A stretch of DNA of 64,000 nt, taken from assembly GCA_963771905.1 (NCBI GenBank), contig CAVYVI010000014.1, positions 310,001-374,000 on the forward strand, read 5' to 3'. The notes beneath the pieces are model-generated. The model was not told the DNA's origin and ran no database searches. It worked only from the letters and a program-made list of their open reading frames with translations. Made by a program: the position numbers and the translations under genes. This document shows positions 52,033-60,655 of the stretch, in pieces. The first letter of the stretch is position 1. The number at the start of each line of letters is the position of its first letter. The stretch is from Palsa-147 sp963771905 (GTDB taxonomy: Bacteria; Acidobacteriota; Terriglobia; Acidiferrales; UBA7541).

Positions 52033-52770
52033 ATGCCAGACACCACCACCCAGGAAACAGCCGCGATTGTTGAGCGCCCGGCGGAAAAGATACGCGCTCT
52101 CAAACGCGAATATCCGGGAGCGCTGATCGTCGTCGAAGGAATCGACGGCTCCGGAAAAAGCACCCAGCTCTATCTTCTAAAACGCTGGCTTGAAATCGGC
52201 GGCTATCGGATCCACTTTACGGAGTGGAATTCCTCGCCTCTGGTCAAGTCCGCGACGCGTCGCGGCAAGCAGAGGCGGTTGCTGACGCCGGTGACATTCT
52301 CGCTCCTGCACGCCGCGGATTTTGCGGACCGCTGCGAGCGGCAAATTCTGCCGCTCTTGCACAGCGGCTACCTGGTCCTGGCGGATCGTTACATTTACAC
52401 GGCGTTCGCTCGTGACGTTTCGCGCGGCTGTTCGCCACACTGGCTCCGCAATCTCTACCGCTTCGCGCCCATCCCCGATATCACTTTTTATTTTCGCGCG
52501 CCCCTCGATGTCGCCGTGGATCGCATCATGGCGGGACGCCCCAAGCTGAAATATTACGAAGCGGGGATGGACTTGGGAATCTCGCTCGATCGCGCGGAAA
52601 GTTTCCGGATTTTTCAGGAACGAATTCTGAATTATTACGACCAGATGGTGCCGACGGATAAATTCGTGCTGATGGACGGCACCGTGCCCGTCAACCGGCT
52701 GCAGAAACAGATGCGCGAAATCGTCGGCGAAAGAATCAATCTGTCGCAATTTGCGCCGAAAAAAGCATGA
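52033..52770 (+). CDS. thymidylate kinase-like protein 1 (intact P-loop)
   Basis: 245 residues. The P-loop is VVEGIDGSGKSTQ (about 35-45) and the DRY motif is VLADRYIYTAFARD. The PDITFYFRAPLDVAVDRI strand and a lid-region YYEAGMDLGIS follow. The fold is that of thymidylate kinase (PF02223), which is related to PPK2. Two adjacent copies beside PPK2 and Ppx make a role in polyphosphate- or nucleotide-linked phosphoryl transfer plausible. Simple TMP kinase activity for DNA synthesis cannot be excluded. Its stop overlaps the second copy (ATGA). Confidence 0.8.
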   Translation: MPDTTTQETAAIVERPAEKIRALKREYPGALIVVEGIDGSGKSTQLYLLKRWLEIGGYRIHFTEWNSSPLVKSATRRGKQRRLLTPVTFSLLHAADFADRCERQILPLLHSGYLVLADRYIYTAFARDVSRGCSPHWLRNLYRFAPIPDITFYFRAPLDVAVDRIMAGRPKLKYYEAGMDLGISLDRAESFRIFQERILNYYDQMVPTDKFVLMDGTVPVNRLQKQMREIVGERINLSQFAPKKA

Positions 52771-53585
52771 AGCCATCCGACAAACTACACGCCGCCGGCG
52801 CGAATTCCGACGGGCGTCCGATCCGCAAATCGGCGAATGGCAAAGAGAAGCGGCCGTCGCGCTTCTACGGCACGCCTTTGCCCGGCGTGAAGGAAGAAGA
52901 GCTGAGTGGGGCGCTGATCGCCATCGAAGGCACCGACGGCTCGGGTCGCTCGACGCAGATCTCGCTGCTCACCGAATGGCTCGAATCCGAGGGCTTTGCA
53001 GTGCAGACGACGGGATTGCGGCGTTCGTCGCTGGTGGCCGACGACATCGACGCATTGCTGGCGGAAAATTCCGTAACCCGGCTGACGCTCGCGCTGATGT
53101 ACAGCACCGATTTTTTCGATCAACTCGAACGCCGCATCCTGCCGGCACTGCGCTCGGGCCTGGTGGTGCTCGCCGACCGATACATCTACACGCTGATTGC
53201 ACGCGGAGCCGTTCGCGGAATCGGGCGCGATTATCTGCATGGAATTTACGAGATGGCGCTGCGGCCGGACCTGACGTTCTGGTTGAACGTCCGGCCCGAA
53301 GTCGCGTTCGATCGCGAGTTCAAGAAATCGCACACCATCAGCTACTGGGAGTCGGGGCGGGACATGTCGCTCTCGAACGATTTGTTCCAGTCGTTCATCC
53401 GGTATCAGTCCTTGATCAAAAAGGAATTTGAATATTTGTCGCGCCGGCACGGATTCATCGAGCTCGACGGCGAGGGCAGCGTTCCGGCCGTCAATCGTGA
53501 GCTGCGCAAACGGATCGGGGCGCATCTGGGCATCAAAGGCACACACTACGAGCCCTCGCACGCCCTCGCGGGTCTCTGGCGGTAA
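52767..53585 (+). CDS. thymidylate kinase-like protein 2 with Arg in place of the P-loop lysine
   Basis: 272 residues, paralogous to the preceding gene: AIEGTDGSGRSTQ, VLADRYIYTLIARG, PDLTFWLNVRPEVAFDRE and YWESGRDMSLS all align. The Walker A lysine is Arg61 (CGC at 52947-52949). Such a change normally cripples ATP binding or turnover, so this copy may be a regulatory or structural partner of copy 1, or use another phosphate donor. It has about 40 extra hydrophilic residues at the N terminus. Only 5 bp separate it from ppx. Confidence 0.8.
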   Translation: MKPSDKLHAAGANSDGRPIRKSANGKEKRPSRFYGTPLPGVKEEELSGALIAIEGTDGSGRSTQISLLTEWLESEGFAVQTTGLRRSSLVADDIDALLAENSVTRLTLALMYSTDFFDQLERRILPALRSGLVVLADRYIYTLIARGAVRGIGRDYLHGIYEMALRPDLTFWLNVRPEVAFDREFKKSHTISYWESGRDMSLSNDLFQSFIRYQSLIKKEFEYLSRRHGFIELDGEGSVPAVNRELRKRIGAHLGIKGTHYEPSHALAGLWR

Positions 53586-53590
53586 ACTCA

Positions 53591-55156
53591 TTGGCCGCTC
53601 CCGTCCATCTTGCCGCGATTGACGCAGGCTCAAACGCGATGCGTTTGGTCATCGCACGGGCCACTTCCCTCGATCAGTACGAAATTCTCGACAATGAACG
53701 CGCTTCGGTGCGCCTGGGCCACAACGCGTTTACGCGGCGCGTGCTGAGCGACGATACGATCGCCAAAGCGGCGCGGGCGTTTCGCCATTTCCGGCGTGTG
53801 ATGGAGCAGAACCACGTGGCCGTCTATCGCGCCGTGGCTACCAGCGCGGCACGCGAGGCGCGCAACCGGCACGTCCTGATCGAGCGGATCCGGCGGAAGT
53901 CCGGAATCGTGCTCGAAGTCATCAGCGGCGAGGAAGAAGCCCGGCTGGTTTGCGCGGCAGTTTTGAGGACGCTCGGAGATGCTGTGATGCCGCGATTGAT
54001 TTTCGATCTGGGCGGCGGAAGCCTCGAGCTGAATTTCCTGCGCGACGGCCGAGTGGAGCGCCGCGTCGCGTTGCCTCTGGGCACCGTGCGCTTGATGGAA
54101 ACGTATCGCATCGAAGGCGTGATCACCGAGGACATGGCCGCGCGCGTTCGCGATCACATCCTCACGCTACTTCGTGCCGCGCTGGCGACTCCGCCGATTC
54201 TTTCGGGCGCAATCGCTGTCGCGTGTGGCGGAAACGCCGAAGCCCTCGCGCCACTCGCCGCGGGTCCGCGGGTCCGCGGTTTCCCGGCCATTAATCTCCG
54301 GCTGTTGCGTGACCAGGTCTGGAAGATTTTGCCTCTCGATGTGCCCGCTCGCGTGAGAGCGTTTCGCGTGCGGCGCGATCGCGCCGAAGTGATGGGAATC
54401 GCCGCCATTGTGATCACTACGCTTGCTCAGTTTCTCAATCTCCGGTCAATGCTTGTCCCCGGCGTCGGCGTGCGTGAAGGAATTCTCCTCGATCTGATGG
54501 CGGCTCAGTATTCCGGCGCGTCGGCGAGCGAGGAAGAGCGGCGTATCGCGGACCGCTTGCGCGCCTCCGCCGAATGGTTTGCGAGGAAGTTGGACTACGA
54601 CGCGGGTCACGCCGAGCAAGTGAGAAAACTGGCGATTTCGCTGTTCGATCAATTGCGTCCGCTGCATGAAATGGGCGCTGACCTGCGGGCGGTTCTCGAG
54701 ATGGGAGCGATTTTGCACGACGTGGGGCACTTCGTGAGCCACAAAGCGCACCACCGGCACGGCGAATATCTGGTTCGCAACGGCGAAATTCCCGGCCTGC
54801 GAGGCTGGCGGCGCGATATGGTGGCGTCGCTGGTGCGCTATCACAATTGCAAATCCGAACCGCAGATGGATCACAAGTTTTACGCCGCGCTTGACAGCGC
54901 ACGGCGGCAGCAATCGCGCATGCTCACCGCGATTCTGCGCATCGCCGAAAAACTGGAGAGCGAACACAGCCGCATGGTCGCAGGCATATCCTTGGACGTC
55001 GCGAGGGGCCAGGCCATTTTCCGGATCCAAATGCAGAACGGCGCACGACTGGATACCGAGGGACTCGCGCGGAAGGCGGCGCTGTTCGAGCGGGAATTTC
55101 ACCTGCAGCCCGTTTTCAAGCGCGCGCCGGCGAAGACGAAGGAGAAAGTGGCCTAG
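53591..55156 (+). CDS. ppx: exopolyphosphatase (Ppx/GppA) with C-terminal HD domain
   Basis: 521 residues from a TTG start. The two ASKHA subdomains carry LAAIDAGSNAMRLVIA, RAVATSAAREA, ISGEEEARLVCAAV (with the catalytic Glu region) and LIFDLGGGSLELNFL. From ~320 on there is an HD-type domain with LEMGAILHDVGHFVSHKAHHRH and MVASLVRYHNC. This is the long two-part Ppx plan. It degrades polyphosphate or pppGpp. The next gene follows after 3 bp. Confidence 0.92.
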   Translation: MAAPVHLAAIDAGSNAMRLVIARATSLDQYEILDNERASVRLGHNAFTRRVLSDDTIAKAARAFRHFRRVMEQNHVAVYRAVATSAAREARNRHVLIERIRRKSGIVLEVISGEEEARLVCAAVLRTLGDAVMPRLIFDLGGGSLELNFLRDGRVERRVALPLGTVRLMETYRIEGVITEDMAARVRDHILTLLRAALATPPILSGAIAVACGGNAEALAPLAAGPRVRGFPAINLRLLRDQVWKILPLDVPARVRAFRVRRDRAEVMGIAAIVITTLAQFLNLRSMLVPGVGVREGILLDLMAAQYSGASASEEERRIADRLRASAEWFARKLDYDAGHAEQVRKLAISLFDQLRPLHEMGADLRAVLEMGAILHDVGHFVSHKAHHRHGEYLVRNGEIPGLRGWRRDMVASLVRYHNCKSEPQMDHKFYAALDSARRQQSRMLTAILRIAEKLESEHSRMVAGISLDVARGQAIFRIQMQNGARLDTEGLARKAALFEREFHLQPVFKRAPAKTKEKVA

Positions 55157-55159
55157 CTC

Positions 55160-55657
55160 ATGATCCTCTATCTGGTTCGTCACGGGATTGCGATCGATCG
55201 TGCGGATCCGAACAGCCCGCCTGAAATCGAGCGATTTCTCACGCGCGAAGGCGTCAAGAAAACGCGGGAGGCCGCCGAAGGAATTCATGCGCTGGGTGTG
55301 AAGCCCACCGTGTTCATCACGAGCCCTTACACACGCGCCGCGCAAACGGCGGAGATTTTTGCGGAAGTGCTGGGACATCCCCGCGAAAAAATCCGCGACA
55401 GCGCAGCGCTTCGGCCCGGGAGCGCGCCGGCGGATTTCTTGAAGGAACTTTCGCACTTGAAGGCGCGAGAGGTGATCGCGTTTGGCCACGCGCCGCATAT
55501 GGACCAGGTCATCGCGCACGCCGTCGGCGCGCATGCCGTGTTCACCGCGCTCAAAAAGGCGGGCGTCGCGTGCCTCGAGTTTGCTTCCGCCGGCGCGTCG
55601 AAAGGCACGCTCGTGTGGCTCGTTCCTCCCAAGGTCCTCCGTCACCTCGACGATTGA
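55160..55657 (+). CDS. sixA: phosphohistidine phosphatase SixA
   Basis: 165 residues of the histidine phosphatase superfamily. The catalytic LVRHGIA is at residues 5-11, and SPYTRAAQTAEIFAE and FGHAPHMDQVIAH supply the second Arg and His. SixA removes phosphate from histidine residues of phosphotransfer proteins. It shares a transcript with ppx and converges on the CHAD-HD gene 19 bp away. SixA next to CHAD and PPK genes is a recurrent neighbourhood. Confidence 0.92.
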   Translation: MILYLVRHGIAIDRADPNSPPEIERFLTREGVKKTREAAEGIHALGVKPTVFITSPYTRAAQTAEIFAEVLGHPREKIRDSAALRPGSAPADFLKELSHLKAREVIAFGHAPHMDQVIAHAVGAHAVFTALKKAGVACLEFASAGASKGTLVWLVPPKVLRHLDD

Positions 55658-55676
55658 TTTATTGCCGCAGGAAAAG

Positions 55677-57167
55677 TCAGGAAGCGAGCGTAGCAATGGT
55701 CCGCGCGGAAATTTCTTCGGCCGGCCGGACGATGATGGCGCGCGCGCAAAGTGTTTCGAGAAGGTGCTTCTTTTTGGCCAGGACGGCCGCGGATTCGACG
55801 TCGTGCACGTATCCTTCGGCGCGCAGCATCACCAGCGGACGCGTACTTTCGACTGAAACGTGCGTGACGCGGCCTTTGTGGTCGGCGTCGAGACCGTCGG
55901 CGAGGCGCAGCGTGGCTCCGAGCCACGTGATGCTCTCCCGCTCCGCAGGCAAAAGCGACGAATAGCCGCCGCGCTCGGGACGCGGGTCCCCGCCCCGATG
56001 GTAGCGGGCGATCAGCGCCGTCCAGAGCATGTCATCGCTCGTCCATCCAATCGGCGGAGTTCGTTTTCGAATCATACGGCAGGAAATTTTGTGGTGGCCG
56101 GATTCCTTGCGGGCGCGTCCCACGTCGTGTAGCAGCGCAGCGGCTTCGAGGAGACGCCGGGCGCGGACATCGCGAAATGTTTCATGGAGCGCCGCGGTTC
56201 GAAATCCGTCGTTGAGTTCGAGCGCGAGTGCGGCCACGCGCCGCGAATGATCGAAATCCGGATCGAGATGCGACGCCCACGCGGCCAGCGTTGCGAGCGA
56301 GGCCTGCTCGAGCCGCTCTCCATCGGGTAAGCCTGCTCGCCAGACATTCCACAGGGATTGCCGGCCGAAGGTTCTCGCGCGATAGGCGCTCAGATTCGCG
56401 GCGCGCGCCGCGGCAATACAGCCGCGCCAGAATTCCAATTCCGCAGGGTCGGCGCCCGCGCTGAGTTTTCGGAGCGTGACCCAGAGAACGTCGAGATCGT
56501 GAACGGCGCCGAGAGAATCCTGGACATTCTTGAGGCCGTCGGCCCATTCGGCGTATCGCTGCGGCAGGAAATTCTCGACCGTGTAACGAAAACGCTTCAA
56601 TGCGATCCGCACGCGATGCCACGCGATGCGGCTGCGGCTGCGCACCGCCCGGCGATGCGCTTCGCGGGCTTCGATCCAGCGCGCCAGAGCGAGATGCTCG
56701 AAGACCACGCTGCCGGGCGCTACCCGGCGTGATGCGCCAGGAAGCGTTCGCGACCACTTCCGCCAGCGCCTCACATCGAAATCCGCGAGCGCGGCGGACG
56801 CTGCGGCTTTGGCCAATTCCTCCTCGCGGGCCAGAGTCTCGCGGAGGCGCGATTTCAGTGAATCGTCTTCGGGCGCCAACTTTTCGAGCCATTCGAGCTT
56901 GATTTGAATGTCGCGAAGGACTCCCAGGCTGCGGAACAAATCGCGCGAGGCTTTTTTCACCGCACGGAGCGACTTGTCCGGGTCGAACGATGCGAGGCCA
57001 TCGGCGATGGTGCGCGAGCGGCGCAGCGCGACGCGCAGGTCGTGAACGGAGTCCTCGTCAAAACGGCGCGCCGCGCGGGTCGATTCCTTCAGGACGCGGT
57101 GCATAAAATGTGCCAGACCGGCTTGGTCGTTCTTGCGGGACGAAAGAAGATGTGTACGCGAAGCCAT
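55677..57167 (-). CDS. CHAD domain fused to a Ppx-like HD domain
   Basis: 496 residues from the ATG at 57167. Residues ~15-275 are a CHAD domain with its two conserved His/basic helices: SVHDLRVALRRSR and AWHRVRIALKRFRYTVEN. CHAD binds polyphosphate through such basic surfaces. Residues ~295-490 are an HD domain (ALLHDVGRARKESGHHKIS, GWTSDDMLWTALIARYHRG, LRLADGLDADHKG). It resembles the C-terminal HD domain of the Ppx encoded on the other side of sixA (GW-x3-DM-x4-L-x2-RYH is shared). The fusion suggests a polyphosphate-guided hydrolase. Confidence 0.82.
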   Translation of the reverse strand: MASRTHLLSSRKNDQAGLAHFMHRVLKESTRAARRFDEDSVHDLRVALRRSRTIADGLASFDPDKSLRAVKKASRDLFRSLGVLRDIQIKLEWLEKLAPEDDSLKSRLRETLAREEELAKAAASAALADFDVRRWRKWSRTLPGASRRVAPGSVVFEHLALARWIEAREAHRRAVRSRSRIAWHRVRIALKRFRYTVENFLPQRYAEWADGLKNVQDSLGAVHDLDVLWVTLRKLSAGADPAELEFWRGCIAAARAANLSAYRARTFGRQSLWNVWRAGLPDGERLEQASLATLAAWASHLDPDFDHSRRVAALALELNDGFRTAALHETFRDVRARRLLEAAALLHDVGRARKESGHHKISCRMIRKRTPPIGWTSDDMLWTALIARYHRGGDPRPERGGYSSLLPAERESITWLGATLRLADGLDADHKGRVTHVSVESTRPLVMLRAEGYVHDVESAAVLAKKKHLLETLCARAIIVRPAEEISARTIATLAS

Positions 57168-57253
57168 ATCGGGCGGCAGGGAAGGCCGTAGGATACACCC
57201 GGCGAGACCCGCGGGCAACGAAGCGAACGCTGGGGGCCGGCGGACGGCCGGGC

Positions 57254-58339
57254 TTATGCTTTGTAATCTTTACACCATTTTTTCCAATCGCGGCGGATGG
57301 TTTTCAGCATTTTCTTTGCGGCTTTGTGCAGCCAGCGGTCGGGACGTTTTTTCAAATCGCGGAGGATCGCCGGAATGGCCTCCGGGCTGCCAAGGTGAAC
57401 GTTGGCGGTCTCGAATCCCATGGCCTTCAAGAGCTGCGATTCGTCGCGATCTTTCGGAAGGGAAGCCATGAGGATGCGCGAGCAATCGGGAGCAAGGCGC
57501 CGGACGAGAAAATTGCCGTAGACGCGAAAAAAAGGATCCTTCACGCGAACTGCGCGCGAAATAATTTCCGGATAGAGAATCTTCTCGGATTTCGCTCCGC
57601 CGTGAGCCCAAATGCAGGCCGACGGCGCCAGGGCTTTGGCTTCTCGCGCGATCCAGCCTCCGCGCCAGCGAGCCAGCGCGAGGACGCGCAAATGTCCGAG
57701 ACTCCCCAGGCCGGCTACGCGGCGCTTCTTCAAATACGGCAGATTTTTTTCCGGGAGATCGGCTTCGAGCTGGCGCTTGATGTCGTCTTCGATCGGGCCG
57801 TGAAATTCCGGGAGATTTTCGGCCTTGTTCCAGAAACGGACGGGATCGCGCAGGCGATTGAGCGCAATGTCGCGGAGCCATTTGTTATTTCCCGCGAGGA
57901 CGAATGCGCGGCCGCCCGATTCCAAACCCTCGCGATAGCTTTCGAGAATCGCGTCGGAGGCGTAGCGAATGTGCAGCTCGATTTCTTCTTCCTCGACGGA
58001 GAGATGCGCGCTGACGGCGAGTCGCACGAGATCGTTGGTGTAGGCCATCGGATACGTTTCATCGAAATCGTTGACGCCCCAGATCAGCCGGCCTTCGAGA
58101 TCGCGCCACGTTCCGAAATTCTCGACGTGCAAATCGCCTACGGCGAGGACGCTGGGTGCCTTGCATTCGTCGGGGCAGACCTCGTCCCAAAGCTGAATCC
58201 AGCGGTAAAAAGTAGCGCGGAAAAAAGGGAAAACTGCGGAAGCCATGGCCTCGTGCTTGTGATCGATGTCCGACTTGATGAGGCGCATGCGCGCGCCTTT
58301 CCACTTTTCGTAGCTCTCGGTCGCTTTGCGGATGTTCAA
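57254..58339 (-). CDS. DUF2252 family protein (kinase-fold-like)
   Basis: 361 residues. DUF2252 hallmarks are VGDLHVENFGTWRD, LIWGVNDFDETYPMAYTNDLVRLAVS and SLGHLRVLALARWRGGWIAREAKAL. HGDxHxxN followed by hDFD is the layout of aminoglycoside phosphotransferase-type kinases, so a phosphotransferase role is likely. No substrate has been assigned to my knowledge. It lies 86 bp upstream of the CHAD-HD gene on the same strand and could be co-transcribed. Confidence 0.85.
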   Translation of the reverse strand: MNIRKATESYEKWKGARMRLIKSDIDHKHEAMASAVFPFFRATFYRWIQLWDEVCPDECKAPSVLAVGDLHVENFGTWRDLEGRLIWGVNDFDETYPMAYTNDLVRLAVSAHLSVEEEEIELHIRYASDAILESYREGLESGGRAFVLAGNNKWLRDIALNRLRDPVRFWNKAENLPEFHGPIEDDIKRQLEADLPEKNLPYLKKRRVAGLGSLGHLRVLALARWRGGWIAREAKALAPSACIWAHGGAKSEKILYPEIISRAVRVKDPFFRVYGNFLVRRLAPDCSRILMASLPKDRDESQLLKAMGFETANVHLGSPEAIPAILRDLKKRPDRWLHKAAKKMLKTIRRDWKKWCKDYKA

Positions 58340-58478
58340 TTTAATTTCTCCCGCTTCCGATGAAGTTCTTCAGTGTGGAACGATTCATCGCCGAATTCGC
58401 CACGCTAGCACGGCGTTCGTTGAATTGGAATCGCGTTGGGAAGGCGGAGCGCAGACTGTGGCCCGCGGCGGAACTTCG

Positions 58479-59411
58479 ATGACCTCAAGAACAAGTCCGG
58501 TCGAAGCGCCTTGCTGCGAGCAGAAGTTGATGTCATTCTGCGTGCGGAAGCATTTGCACCTTCACCGGGAGCGAGCGCCGTTGCCTCCGTCACGCAGCTT
58601 AGACCTCACGCAAGTTTCCGAATGGACCGACGGGAAGGTGCGGCGTCTGCAGGACTCGCTGGCCGGCGAGGAGCCGCTTGAAATTCGCATCGGCGCGACA
58701 CCCCTCGCCGTGACCATGCGGACTCCGGGGCACGATATCGAATTGGCCGCGGGATTCCTCTTCACCGAAGGATTGATTCAGGGCCGCGAGCAGATTCTCT
58801 CGATCGAGGCGATGACGGACGGCGCGCGAGGAAGCCGCGGGAACGTCGTCATCGTCGAGCTGACTCCGGAAACGCAGCTCGATCCTGAACAGACGCGGCG
58901 GAATTTCTTCGCGAATTCGAGTTGCGGCATTTGTGGGAAAGCGTCGATCGAGTCGGTCCGGTCGCGAGTACTTCGCTCGCCAAATCGGGAACTCCGCATT
59001 TCGCCGGACGTCCTGTGCCGCCTGCCCGAAAATCTGAGCGCGTCGCAGGATCTATTCGGACGAACCGGTGGCTTGCATGCCGCGGGGCTGTTCTCGACGA
59101 CTGCCGAGCTGGTAGTGGCGCGCGAAGATGTGGGGCGTCACAACGCGGTCGACAAAGTTGTCGGCTGGGCGCTGCGAGAAGGGCGCGTGCCACTTTCGGA
59201 TTGCGTGATGCTGGTCAGCGGGCGATGCGGATTTGAGATCGCGCAAAAAGCGATCGTCGCGGGAATTCCCGTGGTGGCGTCGGTTTCGGCACCGTCGAGT
59301 CTGGCTGTGCAACTCGCACGCGAGCTGAACCTCACCGTGGCAGGATTTCTTCGCGGGCGGCGCTTCGTGATTTATTCGGGAGAAGAGCGGTTGCTACCTG
59401 CGGGCGCGTAG
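58479..59411 (+). CDS. fdhD: formate dehydrogenase accessory sulfurtransferase FdhD
   Basis: 310 residues. The sulfur-carrying CxxC is in NSSCGICGKASIE. GHDIELAAGFLFTEGLI, REDVGRHNAVDKVVGWAL, and SGRCGFEIAQKA with VSAPSSLAVQLA are diagnostic for FdhD. It sulfurates the Mo-bis-MGD cofactor of formate dehydrogenases and related enzymes. No molybdoenzyme or cofactor gene is in the window, so its client lies elsewhere. The N-terminal ~17 residues before MSFCVRKH (58530) may not be translated. Confidence 0.93.
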   Translation: MTSRTSPVEAPCCEQKLMSFCVRKHLHLHRERAPLPPSRSLDLTQVSEWTDGKVRRLQDSLAGEEPLEIRIGATPLAVTMRTPGHDIELAAGFLFTEGLIQGREQILSIEAMTDGARGSRGNVVIVELTPETQLDPEQTRRNFFANSSCGICGKASIESVRSRVLRSPNRELRISPDVLCRLPENLSASQDLFGRTGGLHAAGLFSTTAELVVAREDVGRHNAVDKVVGWALREGRVPLSDCVMLVSGRCGFEIAQKAIVAGIPVVASVSAPSSLAVQLARELNLTVAGFLRGRRFVIYSGEERLLPAGA

Positions 59412-59412
59412 A

Positions 59413-60438
59413 CTACGAGCGCATGTTTCCGTTGCCGTTCTTTCCGTTAGTCGATTGCTCGTGGCGGCCGCGAATTTCGTCCACTTGCACGCCGTCTTCG
59501 ACGAGCAATTTCCGGAATTCCGCGAGCAAGTGCGGATCCCACCAGCCGCGTTTTGCTTCCTCTTCGAGATGCTCGAGCGCGCCGGCCGAATCCAGCGCGA
59601 CGCGGTACGGCCGCTCGGTGGTCAGCGCATCATATACGTCCACAATCTGCAGAACCCGCGCCGTTACCGGAATCTCTTCGCCGCGCAGACCGTCGGGATA
59701 GCCGGTGCCGTCCTGTTTCTCATGATGATGGCGAATGATCGGCAGCACGAGCCGGAATGATTTCAACGGAGAACAAATGCGTTCGCCGACGACAGGGTGC
59801 TCGCGGAGCAAGGTCTCCTCTTCGTTCGTGAGCGGCCCCTGCTTCAGGAGGATCGCGTCGGGTACCGCAATTTTGCCGATATCGTGAACCACACCGGCGC
59901 GGCGCAGCGCCGTCACTTGCTCGGTCTCGAGCCCCAGACGTGCGCCGAGGAGCGCCGAGATTTCCGACAAACGCTCGCAATGGCCATGCGTGCTCGGATC
60001 GCGCGCTTCAATGCTGCGCGCGAGGCTGAACAGCACGGCTTCGGCATGTTCAAGTTCGTCGGTGTAATCTTTCAAACGCAGAAGAGAGCGCGTCCGCGCG
60101 AGAAGCTCGTTGAAATCGATGGGCTTGCTCAGGAAATCATCGGCGCCCGCATTGATGCCCTGAATGCGGTCCGAAGTGGCGGAAAGCCCTGTGATGAGAA
60201 CGACGGGAGTCAGCCGTGTTTCCGGCGCGGCCTTGATGCGGCGGCAAACCTCGAAACCATCGAGGCCGGGCATCACGATATCGAGCAGCACGAGATCAGG
60301 AAGAAATTCGGCGCAGAAGCGTAGCGCCGTTTCGCCGTCGCCGGCGGAACGCACTTCGAAGCCTTCTCGCCGCAGCAGTATTTCCAGACCGCTGCGCGGC
60401 GCCAATTCGTCATCAACGAGCAGAATCTTCGGAGGCAT
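59413..60438 (-). CDS. response regulator with HD-GYP domain
   Basis: 341 residues. Receiver domain 1-120: acidic pair at D9-D10 (ILLVDDE), phosphoacceptor D53 (LLDIVMPG) and K105 (SKPID). After a short linker comes an HD-GYP phosphodiesterase domain: VVHDIGKIA (H185, D186), HHHEKQDGTGYPDGL, and VLQIVDVYDALTTERPYR. It probably hydrolyses c-di-GMP when phosphorylated. The start at 60438 gives the normal receiver N terminus (MPPKILLVDD). No histidine kinase is adjacent. It ends 1 bp from fdhD, convergently. Confidence 0.93.
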   Translation of the reverse strand: MPPKILLVDDELAPRSGLEILLRREGFEVRSAGDGETALRFCAEFLPDLVLLDIVMPGLDGFEVCRRIKAAPETRLTPVVLITGLSATSDRIQGINAGADDFLSKPIDFNELLARTRSLLRLKDYTDELEHAEAVLFSLARSIEARDPSTHGHCERLSEISALLGARLGLETEQVTALRRAGVVHDIGKIAVPDAILLKQGPLTNEEETLLREHPVVGERICSPLKSFRLVLPIIRHHHEKQDGTGYPDGLRGEEIPVTARVLQIVDVYDALTTERPYRVALDSAGALEHLEEEAKRGWWDPHLLAEFRKLLVEDGVQVDEIRGRHEQSTNGKNGNGNMRS

Positions 60439-60592
60439 CTTGAGTGTCACTCGGGACGAGTTGCCTACATTACAGGACGCGAGTTCGGGCGGCAATAGGA
60501 CATCGCTTCGAGTTGGTTCTAGACTGTATAGGCCCCGGTTTCAGTCGTAGCCATGGCCATGCGGATCGCCACTGGCTATATTCCGGCGGCTC

Positions 60593-60620
60593 TTGAATTT
60601 CCGCGCAATTCTGGTATCAC
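60593..60620 (+). promoter_or_regulatory. candidate promoter for the DUF6986 gene
   Basis: TTGAAT (60593-60598) and TATCAC (60615-60620) are 16 bp apart, and the ATG follows 35 bp after the -10. Each hexamer keeps four consensus positions. Place and spacing are suitable; sequence match is moderate. Confidence 0.35.
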
Positions 60621-60655
60621 CGCAAGGTCGAGACCGCAGGCTATTGAGGCCACAA

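Noticed and set aside
54446..55696. A 416-codon - strand frame opposite ppx and sixA
   Set aside because: Both + strand genes carry complete active sites. The antisense frame crosses their boundary.
56196..56207. GGTTCGAAATCC, resembling a tRNA T-arm
   Set aside because: It lies inside the CHAD-HD coding sequence, and no acceptor or anticodon stem can be paired around it.
57110..58363. A 417-codon + strand frame opposite DUF2252 and the start of CHAD-HD
   Set aside because: DUF2252 motifs are unambiguous on the - strand. The antisense frame shows no family pattern.
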